This document shows, in pieces, positions 7,707-14,983 of a stretch of DNA of 20,483 nt. Origin of the DNA: CAYJBP01 sp964368605 (GTDB lineage Bacteria > Bacillota > Dehalobacteriia > UBA4068). The position numbers and the translations under genes were made by a program. Every line of letters starts with the position of its first letter. Within the stretch, counting starts at the first letter, position 1. Where the stretch lies: assembly GCA_964368605.1 (NCBI GenBank), contig CAYJBP010000035.1, positions 1-20,483 of the forward strand, in the 5' to 3' direction. The notes beneath the pieces are model-generated. The model was not told where the DNA came from. It was given only the letters and a program-made list of their open reading frames with translations, and made no database searches.

Positions 7707-8212
7707 CCTCGGCCTCCTAATTTATTGGCTACTAGCATTTGATTGGTCATAAAACGGCTATGGGTTATGGCAATGGCCAAAGCATCGGCGGCATCATCGG
7801 GTTTAGGGATATGCTGCATTTGCAAAATTCGCTTAACCATGGCCTGCATTTGCTGTTTACTGGCCCTACCATAGCCGGAAACCGCCTGCTTAACCTGCAA
7901 AGGCGTATATTCGGCCACCATAATATCCTGTTCGGCGCAGGCAAGCAAAATTACCCCGCGGGCCTGGCCAACCGGTATAGCGGTAGTAATATTACGATTA
8001 AAATAAAGCTTTTCCACGGCCACCACTTGGGGCTGATAGGCCGCAAGCAGCTGATTGATTCCGCCAAAAATTCTTTGCAGGCGCTGGGGCATGGGGCATT
8101 CGGCCTTGGTTTTAATCGAGCCATAATCCCGCAAAATATTTTGACCTTTTTGATATTCAATAAGCCCATAACCGCAAATTGCCGTACCGGGATCGATGCC
8201 CAAAATTATCAT
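7703..8212 (-). CDS. ruvC: Holliday junction resolvase RuvC
   Basis: RuvC is the dimeric endonuclease that cuts Holliday junctions symmetrically. The acidic catalytic residues are all visible: Asp7 in LGIDPGT, Glu67 in VVAVEKLYF, and Asp140/Asp143 in KPDDAADALAIAITH. The 169-residue length is normal. GGAG lies seven bases before the ATG. It is the first gene of the ruv-que cluster; only about 65 nt separate it from the end of the moaC-MOSC gene, and that gap holds a TATAAT on the minus strand. Confidence 0.98.
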   Translation of the reverse strand: MIILGIDPGTAICGYGLIEYQKGQNILRDYGSIKTKAECPMPQRLQRIFGGINQLLAAYQPQVVAVEKLYFNRNITTAIPVGQARGVILLACAEQDIMVAEYTPLQVKQAVSGYGRASKQQMQAMVKRILQMQHIPKPDDAADALAIAITHSRFMTNQMLVANKLGGRG

Positions 8213-8244
8213 TATTTTCTCCGCAAAATCAACTTTCTTAACAT

Positions 8245-8250
8245 ATTATA
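8245..8250 (-). promoter_or_regulatory. Possible -10 box upstream of ruvC
   Basis: A perfect TATAAT occurs on the minus strand in the 65-nt gap before ruvC, about 32 nt from its start. No good -35 box stands 17 nt upstream, so this is only a candidate promoter; readthrough from the Moco operon is the alternative. Confidence 0.35.
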
Positions 8251-8277
8251 ATTCGTCACAGATAGCATACATTCCTG

Positions 8278-9183
8278 CTAGCCCATGATGATTATCTGAT
8301 CATTGGCCTTAATTTCGCCGCCTTCTATAACCTTGGTAAAAATGCCTTCGGTGGGCATAATGCAATCGCCGGCTTGCTCTTTAATAGCGCAACCATGATG
8401 GCATTCTTTGCCGATTTGGCTAACCTGATGCAGGCTATCACCAATCTTTAAATAGCAGCCAATCGGTAATTGATGCAAAATTATGCCCTCGGTGGTTAAA
8501 TTTTCGGCAAAGCTGCCAAAAATTAAAAAGTCCAGCCCCTTGGCCTTCATTTTATCGACACTTTCTTGAGCCAGCAGGCTAATTTGCCTGATGCCCGGTG
8601 CAGCATGGGCATCATTTTCTAAGCCATGATCGGCAATTAAAAGGGCATTGTCAATAGCCGCTTTCTTTTGCCCCTTCTTAGCACTAATATTTACCGATAG
8701 CAGGCGTCCACGGCCAATTTCTCGGCAGTAATCGCCGCTTTTGCCACCACTTTTGCTAAGCAAAACAGTATTAGCAATTTGCATTTCTTTATCGATGGCT
8801 TTGCACATATCATAAATGGTTAAAGCAGCCACCGAGGCCGCCGTTAAGGCCTCCATCTCCACCCCGGTGGGGGCTAGGGTTTTAACCTTAGCACTGATAA
8901 TTATTTTGGTTTCGGCAAGCATAAAGCTTAAATCACAGGCCGTAAGCGGCAGATTATGGCACATCGGGATTAAATCGGCTGTTTTTTTAGCAGCCATAAT
9001 CCCGGCCACCTGAGCCACTGCCAAAACATCACCTTTTTTGATTTGCCCTTCTTTAATTTTTTGAATAGTAGCCTTAGCCATTATAATTTCCGCCTTGGCT
9101 AAAGCCTGGCGCGAGCTGGCCTTTTTATCATTAACATCCACCATAACCGCTCTGCCTTCGCTATTAAAATGATTAAATTCCAT
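8278..9183 (-). CDS. moaC: MoaC-MOSC fusion protein
   Basis: A 301-residue two-domain protein. Residues 1 to about 155 are MoaC, which with MoaA converts GTP to cyclic pyranopterin monophosphate. PMCHNLPL holds His76, GVEMEALTAA holds Glu109 and Glu111, YDMCKA holds Asp125 and Lys128, and KSGGKSG closes the domain, so the active-site set looks complete. Residues about 160-301 form a MOSC domain with HHGCAIKEQAGDC carrying the conserved Cys. MOSC domains bind or carry sulfur for the molybdenum cofactor; the job of this fused one is not established. I start at ATG 9181-9183 because GGAGG lies five bases upstream; the longer reading begins with a TTG overlapping that site. It follows moaA by one base. 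Confidence 0.93.
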   Translation of the reverse strand: MEFNHFNSEGRAVMVDVNDKKASSRQALAKAEIIMAKATIQKIKEGQIKKGDVLAVAQVAGIMAAKKTADLIPMCHNLPLTACDLSFMLAETKIIISAKVKTLAPTGVEMEALTAASVAALTIYDMCKAIDKEMQIANTVLLSKSGGKSGDYCREIGRGRLLSVNISAKKGQKKAAIDNALLIADHGLENDAHAAPGIRQISLLAQESVDKMKAKGLDFLIFGSFAENLTTEGIILHQLPIGCYLKIGDSLHQVSQIGKECHHGCAIKEQAGDCIMPTEGIFTKVIEGGEIKANDQIIIMG

Positions 9184-9184
9184 A

Positions 9185-10171
9185 CTAGCCTCCAATATTT
9201 TTCATTTCTCTTTTAATATAATTTTTTTGATTTAATTGATGCTCTTTGGGCTTAAGCATAATCGCTTGGTAAATCTTGGCCTTTAGCTGCTCTTGGCAGC
9301 CAAAACCATCCTTAATATCAATTTCCCGATCGGAATGCAAACAAGGCTTAATCATGCCATCGGATGTAAAGCGCAACCGATTGCAGTTTGCACAAAAAGC
9401 GCAGCTTAGCGGCGTAATCAAACCTACTTTACCTCGTCCGTTCGGCAATTGATATAATACAGCCGGCGAATGGGGGTCGGGGTTAATAACCGCCCTTAAT
9501 TGCGGAAAAAGCTGCTTAATTTTATTAGCCGGGCAAAAATGCTCTTCTGCCCAGCTAGCGCATTGCCCCATCGGCATAAGCTCGATAAAGCGCATATCTA
9601 AATCATAATCCACCGTTAATTGCAAAAGGTCGGCTAAATCCTGCTCGCTATGCAAATCAGTTAAAACAGCATTAATTTTAAGCTTATCAAACCCTAAGCT
9701 TAAAGCCGTATCCAAGCCTTGTAAGGCTTGCTTTAAATCGCCACCATAGGTTAGCCGCCGATAAAGATCGGGATCTAGGCTATCTAAGCTTAAATTTATA
9801 GTATTAAGGCCGGCCTGCTTAAGCAGGCTGCCATATTCGGGCAGTAGCAAGCCATTAGTGGTTAAAGCTACCTGCTTAAACAGGCCTAAACGGCAAATAT
9901 CGGCGATAAAATAAGCCACCCCTTTACGCAATAATGGCTCGCCGCCGGTAAAGCGAATTTTGCTGATGCCTAAATCGGCCAAGGCTATACATAGCTCTTT
10001 TACCTGCTCTAGGCTAATAATTTGCTGACATAACTTTTTATCAACACCATCAGGCGGCATACAATAGCGGCAACGCAAATTACAGCGATCGGTAAGCGAA
10101 ATACGGGCATAATTAATCTTGCGTTGATATTTATCTTCCATATTAACCATCAATTTGGCCACTTTGCGCAT
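9185..10171 (-). CDS. moaA: GTP 3',8-cyclase (radical SAM)
   Basis: MoaA is the radical SAM enzyme that begins molybdopterin synthesis from GTP. The first iron-sulfur cluster motif is CNLRCRYC (Cys30, Cys34, Cys37 in the longest reading), followed by the SAM-binding segment IRFTGGEPLLRKG. The second cluster is CAFCANCNRLRFTSDG plus KPCL. The protein ends in Gly-Gly, as MoaA proteins do, and those two glycines are encoded by the GGAGG that serves moaC. The start is unresolved: ATGs at 10169-10171, 10148-10150 and 10139-10141 are all possible. The first overlaps the upstream fusion gene by 29 nt, the second by 8 nt. The conserved region begins at INYARISLTDRC in any case. Confidence 0.96.
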   Translation of the reverse strand: MRKVAKLMVNMEDKYQRKINYARISLTDRCNLRCRYCMPPDGVDKKLCQQIISLEQVKELCIALADLGISKIRFTGGEPLLRKGVAYFIADICRLGLFKQVALTTNGLLLPEYGSLLKQAGLNTINLSLDSLDPDLYRRLTYGGDLKQALQGLDTALSLGFDKLKINAVLTDLHSEQDLADLLQLTVDYDLDMRFIELMPMGQCASWAEEHFCPANKIKQLFPQLRAVINPDPHSPAVLYQLPNGRGKVGLITPLSCAFCANCNRLRFTSDGMIKPCLHSDREIDIKDGFGCQEQLKAKIYQAIMLKPKEHQLNQKNYIKREMKNIGG

Positions 10172-11990
10172 ATTGATAGCCGCCTAAGCGCTCCAAAATC
10201 TCCTTAAATCGCTCACTTTTGAGCAAATCGATAAAACTTTGCACTCTTGGGTCGGCTAAATCAGATTTTTTGAGCACAAAATCATATTCTTCATTGGCGC
10301 AAGGGTAAAAATCCAAATCTAAGGCTTTGGCCGCCGAATATACGCCCAGCCCCAAATCGGCCGCTCCACTTTGCACCGCCGCCGCCACCGCCATATGGGT
10401 GGTGTATTCCTTATCATAGCCATAAATTTGGCTGCTATCGATGCTTAATTGATTTAAATGATAATCGAGCAAAATCCGTGTGCCCGAACCACGCTGGCGA
10501 TTAGCAAAGGCAATACCGGGCTTGGCCAAATCGGCAAAAGATTGATAAGCTGCATCTTTACGGCAGATAAAGCCCTGCACTCGGGCTACCCCTTTAATAA
10601 TAAGATAATCATCGCCCAAAATATCGGCCACAATTTGCCGATTATAAAGGCCGCTTTCTTCATCCAAAATATGAATCGGTGCTAAATGACAAAGCCCCTT
10701 TTGCAAGGCCATCAAGCCGCCCATGCTGCCCACATGGCTGGATTTAATCGGCAAAATATCGGCCATTTCATCCAATAATAAGTCATGGCTGCCGATAAAA
10801 ACCAAGGTCTGCTCAATTTCGCTTAAAGGGCGCATTAATTCTACTACTAAGCTTTGCCCCTGCTCTATACCCTCTACATTGCGTTCAATCATGGCCAAGC
10901 CATCGGCTTTAACCAGGCTCATAATCGAAGCCGCTCCCCGCTCAAGGGGGGTAGCCAAATATTCGCCATCTATTTTGGCTAAGCTTACCCGAATAAACTC
11001 ACTATGCTTTAAGCCAGATACCAGGTTACGGGTAATTTTAGCATTAATTTCCGGCCGCTTTTGGGTGGTTAAAAAGGGCTTAACAAATTTTTCAAAAACC
11101 AAATAGGCCGAAACCGGATAGCCGGGCACGCCCAACACCGGCTTATGATTAATTTGGGCTAAGATGGTTGGCTTGCCGGGCTTAATCGCCAGGCCATGGG
11201 TATGAATTTGGCCTAAAGCCTTAATCGCCGGCGCTGTAAAATCACGGCTGCCTGCCGAGCTGCCGGCATTGATAATTACCAAATCATTTTCGGCTACTGC
11301 CTTTTTGATCATCTGTTCTAAGTCGGCTTGCTCGCCTTTAACTATTGGATATGTTTTAGCAATTGCCCCATACTGACTGGCTAAGCCACTAAAAACATGG
11401 GAGTTATATTCCATCAGCTTGCCCGGCTTTAGCTCATCCACCGTGGTTACCAATTCGGCGCCGGTGGGGATAATAGCCATTTTAAGCTGCCGATAAACCT
11501 CAATTTGCCCTACGCCGCCCGAAAGCAAGGCGCCAATATCCATCGGCCTGATTTGATGCTGCGATTTAAGCAGCATTTCGCCCTGAACCACACTTTCGCC
11601 CACCATGCGCATATGCTGCCAAGGATGCGCCGATTCGATAATCAGCAAAGCCTGATCCTCTTGCGGGCTGATATCTTCAATCATAATCACACAATCAAAG
11701 GGGGCAGGCACCAAATCGCCGGTATTAACATAGCAGTAGTCGCCATTTTGCAAAAGCAAGGGATTTGATTGATGGGCACTTACTGTTTTAGCGGCAATGG
11801 TTGCAATGCCGTCCATGGCTGCCGCATTAAAGCAAGGATCGGAAACAGCGGCATAAATCGGGCTTACAGTTATCCTATTTAAAGCCTCGGTAGTGGCGAT
11901 AATCTCGGTTTTAGCTAAATCAAATTGGCCAAAATAGGCCTCAAAATGCTCTTTAGGATCATTATTTTCGATAAAAATATTTCTGGCCAT
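10143..11990 (-). CDS. MoeA fused to PBP-like domain
   Basis: A 615-residue fusion. The first ~390 residues are MoeA, the molybdopterin molybdotransferase that inserts molybdate or tungstate into adenylylated molybdopterin: GDYCYVNTGDLVPAPFDCVIMIED, IPTGAEL, INAGSSAGSRDF, KPGKPTI and GVPGYPVSAYLVFE are visible in order. The last ~215 residues are a periplasmic-binding-protein-like domain (DUF/PBP_like, related to LysR or ModA ligand domains), with GSMGGLMALQKG, FANRQRGSGTRILLD and AVAAAVQSGAADLGLG. No signal peptide or membrane segment is present, so this ligand domain is cytosolic and may hold the oxyanion or sense it (inference). The start is ATG 11988-11990, with GAGG five bases upstream. 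It follows moeA by 7 nt. Confidence 0.92.
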   Translation of the reverse strand: MARNIFIENNDPKEHFEAYFGQFDLAKTEIIATTEALNRITVSPIYAAVSDPCFNAAAMDGIATIAAKTVSAHQSNPLLLQNGDYCYVNTGDLVPAPFDCVIMIEDISPQEDQALLIIESAHPWQHMRMVGESVVQGEMLLKSQHQIRPMDIGALLSGGVGQIEVYRQLKMAIIPTGAELVTTVDELKPGKLMEYNSHVFSGLASQYGAIAKTYPIVKGEQADLEQMIKKAVAENDLVIINAGSSAGSRDFTAPAIKALGQIHTHGLAIKPGKPTILAQINHKPVLGVPGYPVSAYLVFEKFVKPFLTTQKRPEINAKITRNLVSGLKHSEFIRVSLAKIDGEYLATPLERGAASIMSLVKADGLAMIERNVEGIEQGQSLVVELMRPLSEIEQTLVFIGSHDLLLDEMADILPIKSSHVGSMGGLMALQKGLCHLAPIHILDEESGLYNRQIVADILGDDYLIIKGVARVQGFICRKDAAYQSFADLAKPGIAFANRQRGSGTRILLDYHLNQLSIDSSQIYGYDKEYTTHMAVAAAVQSGAADLGLGVYSAAKALDLDFYPCANEEYDFVLKKSDLADPRVQSFIDLLKSERFKEILERLGGYQYAQSGQIDG

Positions 11991-11997
11991 AATTACC

Positions 11998-13224
11998 TCA
12001 ATCAAATAATTTTATTTTTACTTGGCTGCCTTTAAGCAGTCCTTCACAATTGGCCGACATTTGAATATAGCCATCGGCATTAAGCAAAAGGCTGATATTG
12101 CCCGATTTGCCATAAATCGGCTCGGCTAAATAATTGCCATCCTGCTCGCTAATTTTAACGGCTTGATAAGTAATTTTACCGCCGGCCGCATGCAAATTCT
12201 CGGTTAAAACCGCCTGCAAATAATGGCTAGGCGCATTTAAGCCGATTTTGGCGGCCCAAAAAGGTTTAAGCAATTCCTCAAAAACCATAATCGCCGCCAC
12301 CGGATGGCCGGGCAAAACAATTATCGGCTTGGCATCGGCTTTGGCGATAATCGTGGGCTTGCCCGGCTTTAAGGCCAGGCCATGCGCCAGAACTTGGCCT
12401 TTGGGCTGTGCTAATATGGCGGCCGCTCCAAAATCCTTAGCTCCGGCCGAACTGCCGCCGGACATAATTACCATGTCGGCCTTGGCCAGTGCTGCCGTTA
12501 AAGCGGCCGTTAATTGACTACTATCATCGCTGATAATTTGGCTACTAATAACTTGCCAGCCAATTTTGGTGGCCAGATAACTAATAGTATGACTATTGAT
12601 ATCATATATTTGCGCCCCATTTAGGGTTTGGCTTAAATCCCTAATCTCGTCGCCGGTAGAAATTATGGCTACTTGCGGCGGTTGATAAACCATAACTTTA
12701 GCCCTACCCATGGCACTTAAGGCGGCAATTTGGCTTAAACCGATTTTTTGGCCTTTAGATAAAAGCAATTGACTCTTTTGCACATCTTCGCCCCGGTAAA
12801 TGATGTTTTGGCCTTTGCTAACCGGTTTATGGAGGCCAATTAATTTTTGATTATAAACCTGACAATGCTCCAGCATAATTACTGCATCACAATTTTGAGG
12901 CAAGGCAGCGCCGGTAGGTATATAATAGCAAAAGCCGGGCTTGATCGCAGCTTGTGGCTCTTTACCCATTTCGATCTCGCCGGCTAATTTTAAAATCGAA
13001 GGTATGCTATCGGATGCACCAAAAGTGTCGGCGGCTCTTACCGCATAGCCGTCTACGGTGGATTTGGCAAAAGGCGGCAAATCGTATTCGGCATAAATAT
13101 CTTCGGCCAAATAGCTATTGTAGCTGCTGTTTAAATCAATTTGCATTGTTTTTAGCGGCCAAGCGGCAAAGTTTTCTTGGCAAATATTTTGGGCTTGCTC
13201 CAGGCTAATAGTCTGCAAAAACAT
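11998..13224 (-). CDS. moeA: Molybdopterin molybdenumtransferase MoeA
   Basis: A 408-residue stand-alone MoeA paralogue next to the MoeA-PBP fusion. It shows the expected order of segments: YDLPPFAKSTVDGYAVRAAD near residue 45, GFCYYIPTGAALPQNCDAVIMLEH, ISTGDEI, SGGSSAGAKDFG, ALKPGKPTI and VLPGHPVAAIMVFEELLKPF. The final ~70 residues form the small C-terminal domain. The start ATG 13222-13224 has GGAGG six bases upstream; longer readings run into mogA/moaB. Having two MoeA proteins is common in anaerobes and some archaea; division of labour, such as molybdenum versus tungsten, is possible but unproven here. Confidence 0.95.
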   Translation of the reverse strand: MFLQTISLEQAQNICQENFAAWPLKTMQIDLNSSYNSYLAEDIYAEYDLPPFAKSTVDGYAVRAADTFGASDSIPSILKLAGEIEMGKEPQAAIKPGFCYYIPTGAALPQNCDAVIMLEHCQVYNQKLIGLHKPVSKGQNIIYRGEDVQKSQLLLSKGQKIGLSQIAALSAMGRAKVMVYQPPQVAIISTGDEIRDLSQTLNGAQIYDINSHTISYLATKIGWQVISSQIISDDSSQLTAALTAALAKADMVIMSGGSSAGAKDFGAAAILAQPKGQVLAHGLALKPGKPTIIAKADAKPIIVLPGHPVAAIMVFEELLKPFWAAKIGLNAPSHYLQAVLTENLHAAGGKITYQAVKISEQDGNYLAEPIYGKSGNISLLLNADGYIQMSANCEGLLKGSQVKIKLFD

Positions 13225-13234
13225 TTTAGTCCTC

Positions 13235-13726
13235 CTATATACGAGCGCATTCGCCATCATTTTGATTAAGCATGTCCAAGCCATGCTCTAATTGGTCGAT
13301 AATAAAAGATATACATTCTTGAGCGGCCTTGGGGCTGCCCGGTAAATTAATAATTAAAGACGATTTTCTGATTCCGCATTTGCCACGGGATAAGATAGCA
13401 CGCTCGGTAATAGCCGCACTTTTTATACGCATATATTCGGCAAGACCCGGTGTTTCGCGCTCGATAACCTGGGCGGTGGCTTCAGGAGTGATATCTGTTG
13501 GCGCCATGCCTGTACCGCCGGTGGTTACAATTAAATTAACTTTTTGCTGATCGCAAAGCCTCTTTAAGGTATCGATTAGCATTTGACTATGATCGGGCAG
13601 CAGGATTTTTTCTGCTATATTATAGCCTTTAGCAGCTAGTATTTCGGCCAGCAAGGGGCCGCTTTTATCTTCTCTTTGGCCTATATAGCCCTTATCGCTT
13701 AGCGTTATTATGGCACAAGTATACAT
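13235..13726 (-). CDS. MogA/MoaB family molybdopterin adenylyltransferase
   Basis: A 163-residue protein that should activate molybdopterin by adenylylation before metal insertion by MoeA. The signature TTGGTGMAPTDITPEAT (about residues 69-85) and the C-terminal LPGSPKAAQECISFI identify the MoaB/MogA fold. I cannot decide between the names moaB and mogA by eye, so no symbol is given. The ATG has GGGAG (13733-13737 on the plus strand) six bases upstream. It is the first gene of the Moco operon and has a good promoter 27-55 nt upstream. Its 3' end overlaps the ribosome binding site of moeA. Confidence 0.93.
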   Translation of the reverse strand: MYTCAIITLSDKGYIGQREDKSGPLLAEILAAKGYNIAEKILLPDHSQMLIDTLKRLCDQQKVNLIVTTGGTGMAPTDITPEATAQVIERETPGLAEYMRIKSAAITERAILSRGKCGIRKSSLIINLPGSPKAAQECISFIIDQLEHGLDMLNQNDGECARI

Positions 13727-13752
13727 ATTTAGCTCCCTTTTTGTTTTTTCTT

Positions 13753-13781
13753 ATTATAACCTAGCTATTTCTAAAATACAA
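13753..13781 (-). promoter_or_regulatory. Promoter of the Moco operon
   Basis: On the minus strand TTGTAT (13776-13781) and a perfect TATAAT (13753-13758) are separated by exactly 17 nt. The predicted transcript begins about 20 nt before the mogA/moaB ATG, too short for a riboswitch. It diverges from the importer promoter about 80 nt away. Confidence 0.7.
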
Positions 13782-13861
13782 TAGCTAATTTTAAGGGGTG
13801 CCGCCTTCAAGCCAGCTGCGATTTTTTATCAAAAAGGGCCTATAACTTTTTGCTTTTTTAC

Positions 13862-13890
13862 TTGACAAAAGGGTTTATTGGGCTTATAAT
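13862..13890 (+). promoter_or_regulatory. Consensus promoter of the importer operon
   Basis: A perfect TTGACA (13862-13867) and a perfect TATAAT (13885-13890), 17 nt apart, form an ideal sigma-A promoter. Transcription should begin near 13897, leaving an untranslated leader of about 200 nt. Such a strong constitutive promoter followed by a terminator suggests control after initiation. Confidence 0.85.
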
Positions 13891-13937
13891 TAGCCAGTAT
13901 TTGCACACTAACTGAATATGATATTTTTTTGGTAATC

Positions 13938-14044
13938 ATTTAAGCTAAGTGGGGTTAACTTACCCTATATGCTTGCTTGATCGGGGATAAAAGCGAAAGC
14001 CTTTGTCCTTCCTGTGTTGAAAAGAAAAAGTATGCCGCTTAAGT
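13938..14044 (+). promoter_or_regulatory. Putative riboswitch aptamer, class unassigned
   Basis: The leader RNA is closed by an 8-bp P1 helix pairing AUUUAAGC (13938-13945) with GCUUAAGU (14037-14044). Inside is a hairpin GUGGGGU/ACCCUAU with a 6-nt loop (13949-13968). Beyond it is a long helix GGAUAAAAGC/GCCUUUGUCC (13985-13994/13999-14008) capped by a GAAA tetraloop, with one A-C mismatch. The 3' strand contains UUCCUGUGUUGAAAAG. A transcription terminator follows within 10 nt. The architecture and placement fit a metabolite-sensing riboswitch. Context suggests the Moco/Tuco class, and the segment after the tetraloop helix loosely resembles the conserved 3' part of Moco RNAs, but I cannot align it with confidence. 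Confidence 0.55.
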
Positions 14045-14052
14045 ATATCTTT

Positions 14053-14081
14053 AAATCAACACTTAGTGTTGATTTTTTTTT
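14053..14081 (+). terminator. Leader intrinsic terminator (attenuator)
   Basis: AAATCAACAC (14053-14062) and GTGTTGATTT (14066-14075) are perfectly complementary around a 3-nt loop and run into nine T residues. It lies between the promoter and the first gene of the operon, so it must be conditional. Its 5' arm UCAACAC (14056-14062) can pair instead with GUGUUGA (14014-14020) inside the leader core, giving a plausible antiterminator. Confidence 0.85.
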
Positions 14082-14095
14082 GAGGAGGATTAATT

Positions 14096-14983
14096 TTGAA
14101 AACTATTAGTGCAGCTACCTGGGCTGAACTTGAAAAAAATAATGGCTGGGCAGTTTGGCAAGCCCCCTTTGATAATAACTATAATGACTGCTGGGATGCA
14201 GATGCTCATCTTTGGGGCCGTGATATTGATTTGGGCATAGAGGATATGATGATTGAGAATATTGTGGCCGCCCTTGATATAGAATCTACCGCCACTGTTA
14301 TGGATTTATGCTGTGGCCCGGGCAGGCTAACTACCGCCTTGGCTGCTAAATGCCAGCATATTTTGGCTGTGGATGGCGGCGATAATATCCTTAAGGTTTG
14401 CGAGCAGCGCCTTAAAGATCGCAATATTAGCAACTATACCATGCATAAAGCCAATTATTTTGATTTGGAGCAAAGAAAAAATATACCGCAAGCCGATATT
14501 GTTTTTGCCTGCCACTCCCCTGCTGCAGCCGATATTTTGGAATTATCTAAGCTTGCTACTAAAAGATGCATTGTTGCCGGAGTGGTTAAAGGGCCAATTT
14601 CTTTGATTGTTTATAATGACTTATTTTATCAATGCGGCGCAACTTATAATCAAACTCCTCCACCTACTAATTATCAGGAAGAATTGGCCTATATGGAGCG
14701 CAGTATCGAATATCAATTTGGCCTTTTAATTGCCTTAGGCGCCTTGCCCAAAGTTAGCTATGCCCAAGGCGGTCTCAAATATACCGCCGTCAGCCGTGAG
14801 CAATTATATCAAGTTTTTAGTCAACTAAGCCCGATTAAAGAAGGGGCTTGGCCGCTATTTTGCAGCCATGTAGATCAATATACTTATCAAGACGAGCAAG
14901 GCTTTACCTTTTATCGACCCCAAGTATATTCCATTTTGCAATGGAATCCGGCCGATATCAATCGGGATTTATTATATGTTTAA
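14096..14983 (+). CDS. Class I SAM-dependent methyltransferase
   Basis: This 295-residue protein has a Rossmann methyltransferase domain. Motif I is VMDLCCGPGRLTTALA (about residues 68-83), the acidic end of strand 2 is ILAVDGGDN (about 91-99), and IVFACHSPAAA is near motif IV. The N-terminal ~60 residues are tryptophan- and aspartate-rich (WAVWQAPFDNNYNDCWDADAHLWGRD) and do not match a domain I recognise. The start codon is TTG (14096-14098), with GGAGG seven bases upstream right after the leader terminator. It is the first gene of the importer operon and overlaps the permease gene by 8 nt. The substrate is unknown; candidates are a ligand carried by the transporter or a product made from it. 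Confidence 0.85.
   Translation: MKTISAATWAELEKNNGWAVWQAPFDNNYNDCWDADAHLWGRDIDLGIEDMMIENIVAALDIESTATVMDLCCGPGRLTTALAAKCQHILAVDGGDNILKVCEQRLKDRNISNYTMHKANYFDLEQRKNIPQADIVFACHSPAAADILELSKLATKRCIVAGVVKGPISLIVYNDLFYQCGATYNQTPPPTNYQEELAYMERSIEYQFGLLIALGALPKVSYAQGGLKYTAVSREQLYQVFSQLSPIKEGAWPLFCSHVDQYTYQDEQGFTFYRPQVYSILQWNPADINRDLLYV

Noticed and set aside
7739..8251. 170-codon plus-strand open frame over ruvC
   Set aside because: It is the antisense shadow of ruvC, whose catalytic residues and operon overlap are clear.
10723..11106. 127-codon plus-strand frame over the MoeA-PBP gene
   Set aside because: Antisense shadow; the composition is that of a reverse-translated coding strand and no motif is present.
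13727..13760. Moco riboswitch ahead of the Moco operon itself
   Set aside because: The predicted transcript leader before the mogA/moaB start is only about 20 nt, too short for an aptamer.
13890..14095. Cobalamin, SAM-I, TPP, preQ1 or fluoride riboswitch
   Set aside because: I looked for their conserved boxes (for example the B12 box, the TPP CUGAGA box and the preQ1 loop) and did not find them, so no named class is claimed.
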